DNA of 64,000 nt from Halorubrum sp. CBA1229 (GCF_003721435.2 NZ_CP054585.1:682001-746000); one strand, 5' to 3'; counted from the first letter of the stretch, positions 34,891 through 44,099 are shown. Program-made: numbers and translations. Notes: a model not told the origin generated them from the letters alone.

Positions 34891-34953
34891 CCCGTGGTCT
34901 CCTCACGTCGACCACGCCCTGGTCCCGTGGTCTCCTCACGTCGACCACGCCCC
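34891..34953. repeat. 30-base direct repeat, period 33, upstream of aroE
   Basis: 34891-34920 and 34924-34953 share the core CCCGTGGTCTCCTCACGTCG and differ by one base overall; a degenerate partial copy precedes at about 34866. The second copy runs into CCCTTTTGTC, the probable aroE TATA element about 28 bases before the ATG at 34983. The repeat may be part of the aroE promoter or a slip duplication. Confidence 0.85.
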
Positions 34954-34982
34954 TTTTGTCGGTCGCGCCCGCGTGAGCGCTC

Positions 34983-35807
34983 ATGGACGTGTACGGACTG
35001 ATCGGGAACCCCGTCGAGCACTCGCTGTCGCCGCCGCTCCACGAGGCCGGCTACGAGGCGCTCGAGATCGACGCGCGCTACGTCACCTTCGAGCCGGACG
35101 CCGACGCGGCGGCCGCGGCGGTCGCGGGCGCCGCCGACCTCGGCGTGGCCGGGCTCAACGTCACGGTGCCGTTCAAGCGCGACGTCCTCGACGCGGTCGA
35201 CGCCGCCCCCCTCGCGGAGCGCATCGGCGCGGTCAACACGGTCGACTTCGGCCCGGTGCGCGCCGGCGAGGCCGACCGCCCCCGCGGCTACAACACCGAC
35301 GCGGCCGGCGTGAAACGCGCCTTCGCGCGCCACGACGTGGAACTGGACGGCCGGGAGGCGGTCGTCGTTGGCGCCGGCGGCGCGGGGCGGGCCGCGGCGT
35401 TCGCGCTGGCCGACGCCGGCGCGAACGTCCACGTGGCGAACCGCACCGCCGAGCGCGCCGTCTCGCTGGCCGAGGCGGTCCGGGGGGCGACCGGCGGCGG
35501 CCTCGACGACCTCGGCGACCGCATCGCGGGCGCAGATGTGCTGGTCAACGCGACCAGCGTCGGCATGGAGGCGCCCGACGAGACGCCGGTGCCCGCGGAC
35601 CACCTCCACGGCGACCTCGCGGTGCTCGACGCGGTGTACGCGCCGATCGAGACGCGCCTCCTGCGGGAGGCGGCCGACGCGGGCGCGACGACGGTCGACG
35701 GCGCGTGGATGCTGCTGTTCCAGGGCGTCGAGGCGTTCGAGATCTGGACCGGGCGAGAGGCGCCCGTCGACGCGATGAACGCGGCACTGCGGGCGGAGTT
35801 GGAGTAA
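34983..35807 (+). CDS. aroE: Shikimate dehydrogenase
   Basis: NADP-dependent reduction of 3-dehydroshikimate. 274 residues. Shikimate site [20 protein letters not shown] near the start, the catalytic lysine in [16 protein letters not shown] and partner aspartate in [12 protein letters not shown], Rossmann loop [15 protein letters not shown], and the C-terminal motif [23 protein letters not shown]. All conserved residues are present. It is in the same pathway as aroA at the left edge. Confidence 0.96.
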   Translation: MDVYGLIGNPVEHSLSPPLHEAGYEALEIDARYVTFEPDADAAAAAVAGAADLGVAGLNVTVPFKRDVLDAVDAAPLAERIGAVNTVDFGPVRAGEADRPRGYNTDAAGVKRAFARHDVELDGREAVVVGAGGAGRAAAFALADAGANVHVANRTAERAVSLAEAVRGATGGGLDDLGDRIAGADVLVNATSVGMEAPDETPVPADHLHGDLAVLDAVYAPIETRLLREAADAGATTVDGAWMLLFQGVEAFEIWTGREAPVDAMNAALRAELE

Positions 35808-35836
35808 GAGCGGACGACCGGTGCGGTTCGGCCTTT

Positions 35837-36295
35837 TTAAATAAGCCCGGGCGTCGCCAGCAGCCCGGCGGTGACGACGAGCGCCACGGAGAGGCCGGCG
35901 GCGGCGTAAAGGAACGGCTTCGCGTCGCGGGCGGGCTCGCGGAGCTTCCCGGCGTCGAGCCCGTCGGTCAGCTTCCCGCTCGCGACCTCGACGAGCCCGG
36001 TGATCAGGAACCAGAGCGCGATCATCGTCAGGACGAGGTGGCCGCGGCCGGTCCCGGTGAGCGACTCGAACGTGTACAGCGTCCCGGCCATGTGGCCGCC
36101 GGAGGCGAGGAAGGCGAGGGCGGCGATCCGCGTGATCCACCGGAGCCGGCCGACGATCGCGCCGAGGGCGTCGCCGTCGACGTCGCCGCGGAGCGCCGAC
36201 GGGAGCACGGCGAGGGTGACGAATAACACGCTGCCGGTCCAGAGGACCGCGAAGCCGACATGGACCGACCACATGACCGGGTTGATGACGTCCAT
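35837..36295 (-). CDS. CopD-like four-helix membrane protein
   Basis: 152 residues with four hydrophobic segments: VHVGFAVLWTGSVLFVTLAVLP, RIAALAFLASGGHMAGTLYTF, LVLTMIALWFLITGLVEVA and FLYAAAGLSVALVVTAGLLATPG. The histidines in the first two helices (VHVGFAVLW and GGHMAG) and overall pattern recall the CopD/DUF2269 group of cytochrome-b-like integral proteins linked to copper resistance or uptake, but no copper partner is nearby. A minus-strand TATA (GTATAAGG) 27 bases before the ATG supports a leaderless start. It is convergent with aroE; the stop codon overlaps a T-run. Confidence 0.75.
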   Translation of the reverse strand: MDVINPVMWSVHVGFAVLWTGSVLFVTLAVLPSALRGDVDGDALGAIVGRLRWITRIAALAFLASGGHMAGTLYTFESLTGTGRGHLVLTMIALWFLITGLVEVASGKLTDGLDAGKLREPARDAKPFLYAAAGLSVALVVTAGLLATPGLI

Positions 36296-36318
36296 ATCCG
36301 TCGAAGGGACTGACGCAC

Positions 36319-36326
36319 CTTATACA
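36319..36326 (-). promoter_or_regulatory. TATA box of the CopD-like gene
   Basis: Minus strand GTATAAGG about 27 bases before the ATG at 36295. Confidence 0.55.
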
Positions 36327-36447
36327 TCGGCGAGACGGAGCCGTCCGGGGATCGGGACGAGAGGAGCGGCGAGGTCGGCCCGCGGCGACCGCGGATACCG
36401 AGTCAGCGGCGACGACAGGGAAAGCGAGAGCGGCCGACGGCGAGGGC

Positions 36448-36457
36448 TTTTAAATAT
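36448..36457 (+). promoter_or_regulatory. TATA box of the helix-hairpin-helix gene
   Basis: TTTTAAATAT centred about 28 bases before the ATG at 36480. Confidence 0.6.
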
Positions 36458-36479
36458 CCCACGGGCGTATACCACGTCG

Positions 36480-37175
36480 ATGGCCCTACTGCAGAAGATC
36501 AAGGAGAAACTCGGGTTCGGGACCGGTTCCGCCGAACGCGACGAAACGGACACGGAAGTGACCGTCGAGAGCGATCCGGCGGCCGACGCGGACGCCGGGA
36601 CCGACGACCGCGAGGAGGCGGAGCCCGCCGCCGCCGGGACCGAGGCGGCGGCCTCGACCGAGTCGCTGGTCGACGAGGAGGGCGCCGACGAGGACCCGGC
36701 CGAGGCGGCCGAGCCGGCGGAGGCCGCGGGGATGGCCCACGAGGAGATGGCGGACGACGACATCGAGACGGGCGCGGGCGAGAAATCCGCCACCGACGAG
36801 GAGTCTCCCGAGGACGAGGAATCCGCCACCGATGAGGAATCCGCCGAGGACGACCCGGCCGCCGCCGAGACCGAGGCGGCGGCCTCGACCGAGTCACTGG
36901 TCGATGACGACGAGGGTGCCGAGGAGCCGTCCGAGGCGGCGGAGCCGGCGGAGGCCGCGGGGATCGCCGACGAGGAGGTCGAGACCGACAGCGAGACGGG
37001 CACGGACGTCGAGGAGCTCAAGGGGATCGGCCCGGCCTACGCCGAGCGGCTCGCCGAGATCGGCATCGGCAGCGTCGAGGACCTCGCGGCCGCCGACCCC
37101 GAGGCGGTCGCTGAGGGCGCCAGCGTCGGCGAGAAGCGCGCCGCGACGTGGATCGACCGAGCGAAGGAGTTCTGA
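36480..37175 (+). CDS. Acidic low-complexity protein with C-terminal helix-hairpin-helix domain
   Basis: 231 residues. A short basic N-terminus ([16 protein letters not shown]) leads into about 160 residues rich in Glu, Asp, Ala, Ser, Thr, then an HhH domain at about 178-231 ([45 protein letters not shown]), as found in DNA-binding proteins and the C-terminus of some topoisomerase/ligase-associated proteins. Inside the acidic region a block of about 40 residues is duplicated 77 codons apart (A-S-T-E-S-L-V-D with [10 protein letters not shown] in both). TATA box 28 bases upstream supports the start. A DNA-structure-binding role is inferred from the HhH alone. Confidence 0.8.
   Translation: MALLQKIKEKLGFGTGSAERDETDTEVTVESDPAADADAGTDDREEAEPAAAGTEAAASTESLVDEEGADEDPAEAAEPAEAAGMAHEEMADDDIETGAGEKSATDEESPEDEESATDEESAEDDPAAAETEAAASTESLVDDDEGAEEPSEAAEPAEAAGIADEEVETDSETGTDVEELKGIGPAYAERLAEIGIGSVEDLAAADPEAVAEGASVGEKRAATWIDRAKEF
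36627..36977 (+). repeat. Internal duplication in the helix-hairpin-helix gene
   Basis: Copies at about 36627-36746 and 36858-36977, offset 231 bases (77 codons), both encoding [11 protein letters not shown] and later [10 protein letters not shown]. In frame, so it lengthens the acidic linker. Confidence 0.75.
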
Positions 37176-37222
37176 CACCGCCGACCGCGACCGTTTCTGG
37201 CACCGCCGACCGCAACTGTTTC
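37173..37222 (+). repeat. 25-base tandem duplication starting on the stop codon of the helix-hairpin-helix gene
   Basis: 37173-37197 begins with the TGA stop; 37198-37222 is a copy at 22 of 25 positions, in which TGA has become TGG. The second copy contains the TATA-like AACTGTTTC placed about 28 bases before the pabB ATG (37247). Confidence 0.85.
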
Positions 37223-37246
37223 GTCGCGCCCGCCGAACCGAGTCAC

Positions 37247-39013
37247 ATGCAGCGATCGCCACACACCGACCGGGACCGCTTCCGCGAGGTCGCCGCCGCG
37301 GCGCCCGCTGGGGCCCGCGTCCCGGTCGAGCGCCGTGTGGCCGTCGACGACCCCTTCGCCGCCTACCGCCGGGCCCGCGACGGCCCCGGCGGGTTCTGCT
37401 ACGAGACCACCGGCGGACAGGCCGGCTGGGGCTACTTCGGCGTCGACCCGGTCGAGCGGCTGACCGCCTCGGACGAGGCGGTCGTCGCGGAGCGGGGCGG
37501 AGACGGGTCGGCCGACGGCTCGGACGCCGACGGCGAGAGCCCGACCGGCGACTACCGCCGACCGAGTCCGACGCTCGCGGCACTCCAAGGGCTCCTCGAC
37601 GGGGAGATCCTCGTGCGGGGCGACTGCGAGGTCCCGTATCCCTGCGGCGCGTTCGGCTGGCTTTCCTACGACGTCGCCCGCGAGCTAGAGTCGTTTCCCG
37701 CGACCGCGCCGGCGGGGCCCGGCGCGGTCGACGACCGCGGGCTCCCACGGCTCCAGATCGGCGTCTTCGACCGGATCGCGGCGTGGAAGTGTCCGGTCGA
37801 CGACGGCGGCGACGCCGAGGCCGCGGACGCGGCGCCGCCCGTCACCCTCCGCGTGACCGCTTGCCCCCGCGTCCCCGCGGGGCTCGACGACCCGACCGCC
37901 GACCGCGATGCCCTCGACGCGCTGTTCGACGAAGGGGCGAAGCGAGCCGGCGAGCTGATCGACCGGATCGAAACGGGCGACCCGGCGGTCGGGCCGGCGC
38001 CCGACCCCGAGGCGTCGACGGCGTCCTTCGAGAGCGACGTCGGCCGCGAGGGGTACGCCGAGGCGGTCCGGCGGGTGAAGGGGTACGTCCGCGACGGCGA
38101 CACCTTCCAGGCGAACGTCTCGCAGCGCCTGCGGGCCCCGGCCGCGGTCCACCCGGTCGAGGCGTACGACGCGCTCCGGGGCGTGAACCCGGCGCCGTAC
38201 TCCGGGCTGATCGAGTTCTCGCGAGGGGACGGCGGGGACGGCGGAGTCGGCGGGAGCGTGGGCGCCGGAGGCGGGGACGACGCGTCGAGCGCCCCCGCCG
38301 GCGTCGACCTCGTGAGCGCGAGCCCGGAGCTCCTGTTGGAGCGCGTCCCGACCGACGACCCCGACCGCGGCGCCCGCCTCGTGACCGAGCCCATCGCCGG
38401 GACGCGGCCGCGCGGGGCGACCGCGGAGGACGACGCGACGCTGGAGGCAGAGCTGACCGACGACGCCAAGGAGCGCGCCGAACACGCGATGCTCGTCGAC
38501 TTAGAGCGCAACGACCTCGGGAAGGTCTCCCGGTTCGGCACGGTCGACGTCGCGGAGTACCGCCGCGTGGACCGGTACAGCGAGGTGATGCACCTCGTGA
38601 GCGTCGTCGAGGGTGAGGCGCGCCCGGACGTGGGGGTCGCCGACGCGGTCGCGGCGTGTTTCCCCGGCGGGACCATCACGGGCGCGCCGAAGCCGCGGAC
38701 GATGGAGATCATCGACGAGTTGGAGGAGACGCGTCGCGGCCCGTACACCGGCTCGATGCTCGCCGCCGGCTTCGACGGCCGGGCGACCCTGAACATCGTC
38801 ATCCGGACGCTGGTGCGCCGCGCCGCGGAGTACCACCTGCGCGTCGGCGCCGGGATCGTCCACGACTCCGAGCCCGACGCGGAGTACGAGGAGACGCTCG
38901 CGAAGGCCCGCGCGCTGGTGACGGCCATCGACGAGGCGCTCGCGGCCGGCGAGATGGCGGTGAACGGACACGAGAGCGCGAGCGACCCGGAGGGGGAGGC
39001 GAGCGATGACTGA
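37247..39013 (+). CDS. pabB: Aminodeoxychorismate/anthranilate synthase component I
   Basis: 588 residues of the chorismate-utilising family. The signatures are [73 protein letters not shown] and [31 protein letters not shown]. Alone it could be TrpE, but directly behind lie a glutamine amidotransferase and a class IV aminotransferase, the set for 4-amino-4-deoxychorismate and p-aminobenzoate, needed for folate. The ATG at 37247 was chosen because the family similarity begins soon after and a TATA-like AACTGTTTC lies 28 bases before it. The gene overlaps pabA by 8 bases. Two Gly/Asp-rich inserts make it longer than bacterial PabB. Confidence 0.88.
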   Translation: MQRSPHTDRDRFREVAAAAPAGARVPVERRVAVDDPFAAYRRARDGPGGFCYETTGGQAGWGYFGVDPVERLTASDEAVVAERGGDGSADGSDADGESPTGDYRRPSPTLAALQGLLDGEILVRGDCEVPYPCGAFGWLSYDVARELESFPATAPAGPGAVDDRGLPRLQIGVFDRIAAWKCPVDDGGDAEAADAAPPVTLRVTACPRVPAGLDDPTADRDALDALFDEGAKRAGELIDRIETGDPAVGPAPDPEASTASFESDVGREGYAEAVRRVKGYVRDGDTFQANVSQRLRAPAAVHPVEAYDALRGVNPAPYSGLIEFSRGDGGDGGVGGSVGAGGGDDASSAPAGVDLVSASPELLLERVPTDDPDRGARLVTEPIAGTRPRGATAEDDATLEAELTDDAKERAEHAMLVDLERNDLGKVSRFGTVDVAEYRRVDRYSEVMHLVSVVEGEARPDVGVADAVAACFPGGTITGAPKPRTMEIIDELEETRRGPYTGSMLAAGFDGRATLNIVIRTLVRRAAEYHLRVGAGIVHDSEPDAEYEETLAKARALVTAIDEALAAGEMAVNGHESASDPEGEASDD

Positions 39014-39656
39014 CTCGTCGTCTCCCTGCGACGACCCCGCCGACGCCGGCTGGCGACCGGGCGTCGGCGATTCGGACGCCCGGGTGCTCGTCGTCGACAA
39101 CTACGACTCGTTCGCGTACAACCTCGTCCAGTACGTGGGGGAGGTCGCCGGCGCGGTCGCGGTCCGCCGCAACGACGCGGTCGACCTCGACGGGATCCGC
39201 GCGCTCGACCCCGACGGCGTCGTCGTCTCGCCGGGGCCGGGCACCCCGGCCGAGGCGGGCGTCTCGACGGCCGCCTTCGACCTCGCGATCCCCGTCCTCG
39301 GGGTGTGTCTCGGCCACCAGGCGTTGTGCGCGAACCGCGGGGGCCGGGTCGGCCACGCCCCGGAGGTCGTCCACGGGAAGCCGTCGACGATCGCCCACGA
39401 CGGGTCGGGCGTGTTCGCCGGGCTCCCGGACCGGCTCCGAGTCGGGCGGTACCACTCGCTGTGCGTCGAGCGAGGCGACCTCCCGGACGATCTCGTCGAG
39501 ACGGCCCGCACCGAGGACGAGCGGGAGGTCGTGATGGGCGTTCGGCACCGCGAGCGGCCGCATATCGGCGTGCAGTTCCACCCCGAGAGCATCCTCACGC
39601 CGCGGGGGAAGGCGATGGTGGCGAACTTCGTGGAGGTGTGCGAGACGCATGAGTGA
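39006..39656 (+). CDS. pabA: Aminodeoxychorismate/anthranilate synthase glutamine amidotransferase
   Basis: 216 residues. Class I glutamine amidotransferase that delivers ammonia to the PabB protein. Catalytic triad: C101 in [11 protein letters not shown], histidine and glutamate in [34 protein letters not shown] opens the domain. An extra about 26 acidic residues precede it, so the real start could be later, but the overlap of ATG 39006 with the pabB stop favours this one. It overlaps pabC by 8 bases. Confidence 0.93.
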   Translation: MTDSSSPCDDPADAGWRPGVGDSDARVLVVDNYDSFAYNLVQYVGEVAGAVAVRRNDAVDLDGIRALDPDGVVVSPGPGTPAEAGVSTAAFDLAIPVLGVCLGHQALCANRGGRVGHAPEVVHGKPSTIAHDGSGVFAGLPDRLRVGRYHSLCVERGDLPDDLVETARTEDEREVVMGVRHRERPHIGVQFHPESILTPRGKAMVANFVEVCETHE

Positions 39657-40554
39657 GGAACTTCGATACCACGTCGACGGCGAGGTCGTGCCCGCCAGCG
39701 AGGCGACCGTCTCGGTCGAGGACCGCGGGTTCGCCTACGGCGACGCCGCCTTCGAGACGATGCGCGCGTACGGCGGCGACGTCTTCCGCTGGGAGGACCA
39801 CGCGGCGCGGCTCGCCGACACCTGCGAGACGCTCGGGCTCGACCACGGGATCGCGGACGAGGCCCTGAAAGGCCGGATCGACGAGACGCTCGCCGCGAAC
39901 GGCCTCGGGGACGCCTACGTGAAGCTCTCGGTCACCCGCGGGGTCCAGCCCGGCACGCTCGACCCGAAACCGGAGGTCGACCCGACCGTCGTCGTCATCG
40001 CCAAGCCGCTCCCGCGGGGCGGCGTCGACTCGGAGCCGGTCCACGACGGGCCGGCCGCGCTCCAGACGACGAAGACCCGAAAGCCGACCTCGCGGGCGCT
40101 CCCGGCCGACGCGAAGACGCACAACTACCTCAACGGGATCCTCGCCCGCCTCGAACTCAGGGTCACCGGCGCCGACGAGGCGCTCATGCTCGACGCCGAC
40201 GGCAACGTGGCCGAGGGCGCGACCGCGAACGTCTTCTTCGCCGACGGGACCGCCCTCAAGACGCCCTCGCTCGACGGCCCGATCCTCCCGGGCGTCACCC
40301 GCCGGACCGTGATCGAGATCGCCGAGGAGGAGGGGATTCCGGTGGAGGAGGGCACGTACGCGCCGGACGCGGTCCGCGAAGCCGACGAGGTGTTCCTCAC
40401 CAACTCGACGTGGGAGGTCCGGCCCGTCGAGACGGTCGACGGCCTCGCGGTCGACGGGGACGGCGACGGCGTCGAGGGGCCCCTGACGACCCTCATCTCC
40501 CGGCTGTTCGACCGGCGCGCGGAGGAGCGGTACTACGACGGCGAGCGGCTGTGA
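39649..40554 (+). CDS. pabC: Class IV aminotransferase, probably aminodeoxychorismate lyase
   Basis: 301 residues, fold type IV PLP enzyme. YHVDGEVVPASEATVSVEDRGFAYGDAAFETMRAYGG at the start, PLP lysine in SRALPADAKTHNYLNGILARLE, glutamate in DADGNVAEGATANVFF, phosphate site PGVTRRTVIEIAEE. Branched-chain and D-amino-acid aminotransferases share these, but the direct coupling to pabB and pabA (8-base overlap with pabA) argues for ADC lyase, which releases p-aminobenzoate. Confidence 0.9.
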   Translation: MSEELRYHVDGEVVPASEATVSVEDRGFAYGDAAFETMRAYGGDVFRWEDHAARLADTCETLGLDHGIADEALKGRIDETLAANGLGDAYVKLSVTRGVQPGTLDPKPEVDPTVVVIAKPLPRGGVDSEPVHDGPAALQTTKTRKPTSRALPADAKTHNYLNGILARLELRVTGADEALMLDADGNVAEGATANVFFADGTALKTPSLDGPILPGVTRRTVIEIAEEEGIPVEEGTYAPDAVREADEVFLTNSTWEVRPVETVDGLAVDGDGDGVEGPLTTLISRLFDRRAEERYYDGERL

Positions 40555-41072
40555 GTCGACGACATTCGTTTATAAATAAAGATGCGGTCGGCGCGCGCCT
40601 CCGAGCGCCCGACAGGGCGCGAGGAGCGCCGCGCGAGGGAGTCGCTGGCTCCCGAAGCGAAGCGGAGGGTGCCAGCGACGAGGCTGGGGAGGCGTGAGGC
40701 GCGGTTGCGGTCCCGCGAGCGAAGCGAGCGGGAGCACGGAAGTCGCAGCCCGCGCAGCGAAGCGAGCAGGAACGTCTTCCGGCGGCGCCGTGCGGGAGGG
40801 ACTCAAAGGGGCAGCCGCGAGGTCGGCGCAGGCGACGCAAGCACCGCAGGGAGCGAACGGAGTGAGCGACTGAGGAGCGCAGCGAGCGTGCGGCGACCTC
40901 GCGGCTGGGGCTTTGGAGGCGTTCGCCGTCGATCCAGTATCAATCATTTATAAGCGATTGGTTGGAGCTTCGGGGGTGCTCTCTGTGGGTCACCGCTCGG
41001 CAACACCCGACGTTCGAGCCCGGTCCCAGCCGCTATCACAGCGTTCAAGCCCGGCGCAGGCCACGAAAATAT
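40555..41072. other. 518-base non-coding spacer with degenerate GCGAAGCGAGC motifs
   Basis: No credible gene. It holds at least four loose copies of GCGAAGCGAGCG-like sequence (about 40654, 40714, 40754 and 40880), a compositional motif common between haloarchaeal genes, then a TATA-type element at 40947 and two copies of CGTTCRAGCCCGG at 41011 and 41042. The open frame at 40582-40953 encodes only Arg/Ser low-complexity sequence and is rejected. Confidence 0.6.
40941..40960 (+). promoter_or_regulatory. TATA box framed by an inverted repeat, upstream of the Rieske gene
   Basis: TTTATAAG (40947-40954) sits between CAATC (40941-40945) and GATTG (40956-40960), a perfect 5-base inverted repeat. 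It predicts RNA starting near 40978 and a leader of about 95 bases before ATG 41073. Confidence 0.4.
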
Positions 41073-41543
41073 ATGAACGCGGACCGTCGGATCGCCGCCG
41101 TCGACGAGATTCCCGAGGACAGCACGCTGCTCGTGACGCTGCGGCCCGTCGACGCCGAGGCGGTCGACGAGGGCGATGGCGACGTGGGCGAGTCCGAGGA
41201 CGGGGCGCCCGAGGCGGAAGCGATCCTCACCCGGGCGGCCGGCGAGGTGCGCGCGTTCCGCAACTACTGCCAGCACTGGACCGACGTGCGCCTCGACAAG
41301 GACGACGGGGCGTTCGTCCGCAACGGCGAGGTGTTCTGCCAGAAGCACGGCGCGACGTTCGAGGCCGACGGCGGCTACTGCAACTTCGGCCCCTGCGAGG
41401 GCGCCGTACTGGAGGGCGTCGACGTGACCGTCGACGGCGACGGCGTCTACCTCGCCGACGACGCCTACGAGTTCGTCCGGCTCGGCCACTCCAACCGCGA
41501 CGGCGACAGCGGCGACTCGCGGATCGACTTCACCGGGAACTGA
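41073..41543 (+). CDS. Rieske-type [2Fe-2S] ferredoxin-like protein
   Basis: 156 residues, single soluble Rieske domain. Cluster ligands C66 and H68 (NYCQHWTD) and C89 and H92 (VFCQKHGATF). The region resembles the small ferredoxins of dioxygenase systems rather than the bc1 Rieske (no membrane anchor, no disulfide cysteines flanking). An acidic loop of about 20 residues (EGDGDVGESEDGAPEAE) is inserted before the domain core. No oxygenase lies alongside. The ATG at 41073 is preferred to an in-frame TTG at 40962, which lies upstream of the predicted transcription start. Confidence 0.87.
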   Translation: MNADRRIAAVDEIPEDSTLLVTLRPVDAEAVDEGDGDVGESEDGAPEAEAILTRAAGEVRAFRNYCQHWTDVRLDKDDGAFVRNGEVFCQKHGATFEADGGYCNFGPCEGAVLEGVDVTVDGDGVYLADDAYEFVRLGHSNRDGDSGDSRIDFTGN

Positions 41544-41610
41544 ACCCGGAGACCAAAACGGCTCTTTGGGTAACGACGGCGCATTTATATAGGGCCGACG
41601 AACGCCGCGT

Positions 41611-42660
41611 ATGACCGATTCGAACCCCTCCCGACGCCGGCTGCTCGCCGGCGGTCTCGTCGCGGCGGCGGGCGCGGTCGCCGGCTGTCTCGACGGATCC
41701 GTAACCGGCGGCCCCGCGGACGACGGCGACGGCGACGACCGCGTCCTGGCGCTCACGCTCGAGGACGCCGGAGAGACGCTCCGAGACACCGCCGTGGTCG
41801 ATCCCGCGGAAGCGGGTCCGCGGTGGGACGCGGCGGCGTTCGCGGCCGCTCGCGACGGGGAGCGGTACACCACACAGTACCGGAAGCCGTTCCCGTCCGC
41901 GACCGACCACCCGACGTACGCCGTCCACGAGGGCACGTACTACCGGCCGGGGTCCGTCGTCGTCGACGAGGCGGAAGCGACTCGCCCCGTGCTCCGGCTG
42001 TTCGAGGTCGACGAGGCCGACAGCGGTGAGGAGACCGGCACCGGGAGCGAGAGCGACGCCGGTGACGGAACCGAGGCCGTCGAGCGGGAGGCGCTCCCCG
42101 GGGGCGACCGCCGCGCCGTCGAGATCGCGCACTTTTCGGCGCGGGCGCGGGGGAACCCGGGGGGCGTTCCGGTCGGCCTGGTGGAGCGCGGCGGCTACGT
42201 CTACCGCGACGAGGAGGCGGTCGACGCGAGCGACCTGCTCGCGGCGGACGGCCCGGACCGCGTCGCGTACCGCGGGACCGTCTACCGAGTCGAGGTCGCC
42301 CGCGAACGGTTCCACGAGCGCGTGTACCGCGCCGTCGCCGAGCCGGTGGCGGAGTCGCCGGAGCGGATGGAGGCGATCCTCCGAGCGCACACGGTCGGCG
42401 CGCGGCTCGGCGACGACGACCTCTCGGCCGACGCGCGAGAGGTTATCGAGGCCGCCAGATACGGCGGATACGAGGAGACGCACCCGTACTCGGACGGGTA
42501 CGCGGAGGTGCTCCGAGCGTTTCACGAGCGGCCGTACCTCGACGGCAACGTTCGGAAGGACGCGGGGTGGTCCGAGTCCGGGTCGGAGCGGATCCGCTAC
42601 GGGAACCGGTACTACGACTATCGGCTCCGATTCAAATCCCCCGACGGCGATGCCCCCTAA
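41611..42660 (+). CDS. Secreted lipoprotein of unknown function
   Basis: 349 residues with a Tat-lipoprotein signal: SRRRLLAGGLVAAAGAVAGC, cysteine C26 being the lipidated residue. Next an acidic stretch, then a mature domain with many Tyr, Arg and Glu residues and repeated blocks such as Y-A-V-H-E-G-T-Y-Y-R-P-G and Y-V-Y-R-D-E-E, V-A-Y-R-G-T-V-Y-R-V; no enzyme motif is recognised. The C-terminal part (DGNVRKDAGWSESGSERIRYGNRYYDYRLRF) looks conserved in style with other halophile surface proteins. A TATA-like ATTTATATAG about 25 bases before the ATG supports the start. Confidence 0.75.
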   Translation: MTDSNPSRRRLLAGGLVAAAGAVAGCLDGSVTGGPADDGDGDDRVLALTLEDAGETLRDTAVVDPAEAGPRWDAAAFAAARDGERYTTQYRKPFPSATDHPTYAVHEGTYYRPGSVVVDEAEATRPVLRLFEVDEADSGEETGTGSESDAGDGTEAVEREALPGGDRRAVEIAHFSARARGNPGGVPVGLVERGGYVYRDEEAVDASDLLAADGPDRVAYRGTVYRVEVARERFHERVYRAVAEPVAESPERMEAILRAHTVGARLGDDDLSADAREVIEAARYGGYEETHPYSDGYAEVLRAFHERPYLDGNVRKDAGWSESGSERIRYGNRYYDYRLRFKSPDGDAP

Positions 42661-42705
42661 CGAGAGTCATCGACTGCCCGGTGCGGCCAGGCGCGACTGC
42701 CCCCG

Positions 42706-43152
42706 TCAGAACCGCGTGCGGCCGCTCGCCCCGCCGGCGTCGTCGCGTCCGAGCGCCTTTTTTAAGAAGCTCATCCAGCGCTTGCGGTCGGCGGCCTTCT
42801 GGCGCTGTGCCTCCGTCTCCGGGTCCGGGGCGTCGAGCCCCTCCAGCGCCTCTAGCGCGCGGTCGATGCCGATGATCGACGCCGCGAGCTCCTCGCCGCG
42901 CTCGTAGCTCACCTCGTTCTCCTCGATGAGTTCGAGCCGCTCGAGCCGCTCCCGGCGGAGGTTCCGCTTCGCCCGCTCGACGCGGTCGCGCTCGCCGGGC
43001 GGGACCGAGTCGCGCCGCTTGATCTCGAAGACGAACGACCGGAGGTCGATCTCCTCCCCCTGGACCTCGATCTCCTCGGGGATGTCCGCGCCCACCGTCG
43101 CACCCTCGCGGCTCACCCGTTCTAAGAGCCCCTTCCGCTCGTACTCCTTCAC
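42706..43152 (-). CDS. DUF5788 family protein
   Basis: 148 residues from GTG 43152 (VKEYERKGLLERVSREGATVGADIPEEIEVQGEEIDL). All-soluble, highly charged helical protein with the conserved-looking blocks FVFEIKRRDSVPPGERDRVERAKRNLRRERL and AADRKRWMSFLKKALG, a haloarchaeal family of unknown function. An ATG at 43209 in the same frame would add 19 residues (LPSAPKERSATAPYVSG), which do not resemble the family; I therefore prefer the GTG, but neither start has a clear TATA box. It is divergent from the cysteine-cluster gene. Confidence 0.75.
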   Translation of the reverse strand: MKEYERKGLLERVSREGATVGADIPEEIEVQGEEIDLRSFVFEIKRRDSVPPGERDRVERAKRNLRRERLERLELIEENEVSYERGEELAASIIGIDRALEALEGLDAPDPETEAQRQKAADRKRWMSFLKKALGRDDAGGASGRTRF

Positions 43153-43289
43153 GCCCGACACGTAGGGGGCGGTCGCACTTCGCTCCTTCGGCGCGGAGGG
43201 GAGTCGCACCCCGTGTCACCCTCCCGCGTCACGCCCCACGCACCCCGCGAAGGGACGAGGTTAACCCGACCGCGCCGCAAGCGACCCCC

Positions 43290-44099
43290 ATGGAACCGCT
43301 CGAAGCCGAGCGCTCGCGGGCCCGCGGGCTCGCCGTCGCCGACCTCGCCGACGCCATCGAGGCGATGGGCTTCGAGTGCACGCGCTGCGGCGGCTGCTGT
43401 ACCGGCTACGCGCCCGACGAACCCGGCGGCGCGCCGGACGGGGAGGGAGTCGGCGAGAGCGACGCCGGCGACGAGAGCGGCGGGGGCGACGAGAGCGACG
43501 CCGGATGTCACGGCGGCGACGCCGACCCCGCAGACCGCGAGCCCCACACGGCCACCGTCTTCCCGGACGAGGTCCGCGAGGTCGCCGCCGCGGCTGAGGA
43601 GCGCTACGGCGAGTCGTACGACTGGCGCGACGTGGCCCGCCCGATGCCGTTCGGGCTCTCCGAGGGCGACGACGGCGAGCCGGCCGGCGAGACGTTCGAG
43701 TGGGCGCTCGCGACCGACGACTGCGGCGACTGCACCTTCTACGAGGAGTCGGACGGGCAGGGGGCCTGCGCGGTCCACGACTCCCGACCGCTCATCTGTC
43801 GGACGTACCCGTTCAGCGTCGCCTTGGAGGGGACGAGCCAGCCGATGGGCGAGGCGGTCGACGAGTCGGGAATCGTCCGCGCCCACGAGTGCGAGGGGCT
43901 CGGCCGCGACATCTCCCGCGAGGACGCCGAGGCGCTCGCCGCGTCGCTCAAGGAGCGCGCGGTCCGCGAGCTGGAGGAGGCGATCGGCGTGCGCGACGGC
44001 TACGACCCGGCGGCCGGCGAGCGCGCCGACGGCGACGTCGTCGTCTTCGACTCGGAGGGGCCGAAGGAGGCCGACGGGACGCCGGTCGACGGGGCCTGA
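43290..44099 (+). CDS. YkgJ-type cysteine-cluster protein
   Basis: 269 residues. Contains CTRCGGCCTGYA near residue 30 and, later, DCGDCTFYEES and ACAVHDSRPLICRTYPFS, the eight-cysteine pattern (CxxCxxCC...C...CxxYP-like) of the YkgJ family (putative zinc or iron-sulfur chelating). Between them lies a long acidic insertion with GDESGGGDESDAG. The central part DEVREVAAAAEERYGESYDWRDVARPMPFGLSE is family-like. Function unknown, perhaps metal or cluster assembly. Confidence 0.85.
   Translation: MEPLEAERSRARGLAVADLADAIEAMGFECTRCGGCCTGYAPDEPGGAPDGEGVGESDAGDESGGGDESDAGCHGGDADPADREPHTATVFPDEVREVAAAAEERYGESYDWRDVARPMPFGLSEGDDGEPAGETFEWALATDDCGDCTFYEESDGQGACAVHDSRPLICRTYPFSVALEGTSQPMGEAVDESGIVRAHECEGLGRDISREDAEALAASLKERAVRELEEAIGVRDGYDPAAGERADGDVVVFDSEGPKEADGTPVDGA

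Noticed and set aside
40654-40893. Possible CRISPR or tandem array of GCGAAGCGAGCG motifs
   Set aside because: Copies are short, degenerate, irregularly spaced, with no unique spacers; a compositional motif of haloarchaeal intergenic DNA.
40582-40953. 123-codon open frame in the spacer
   Set aside because: Ser/Arg repeats derived from the GCGAAGCGAGC motif; no acidic bias expected of a halophile protein.
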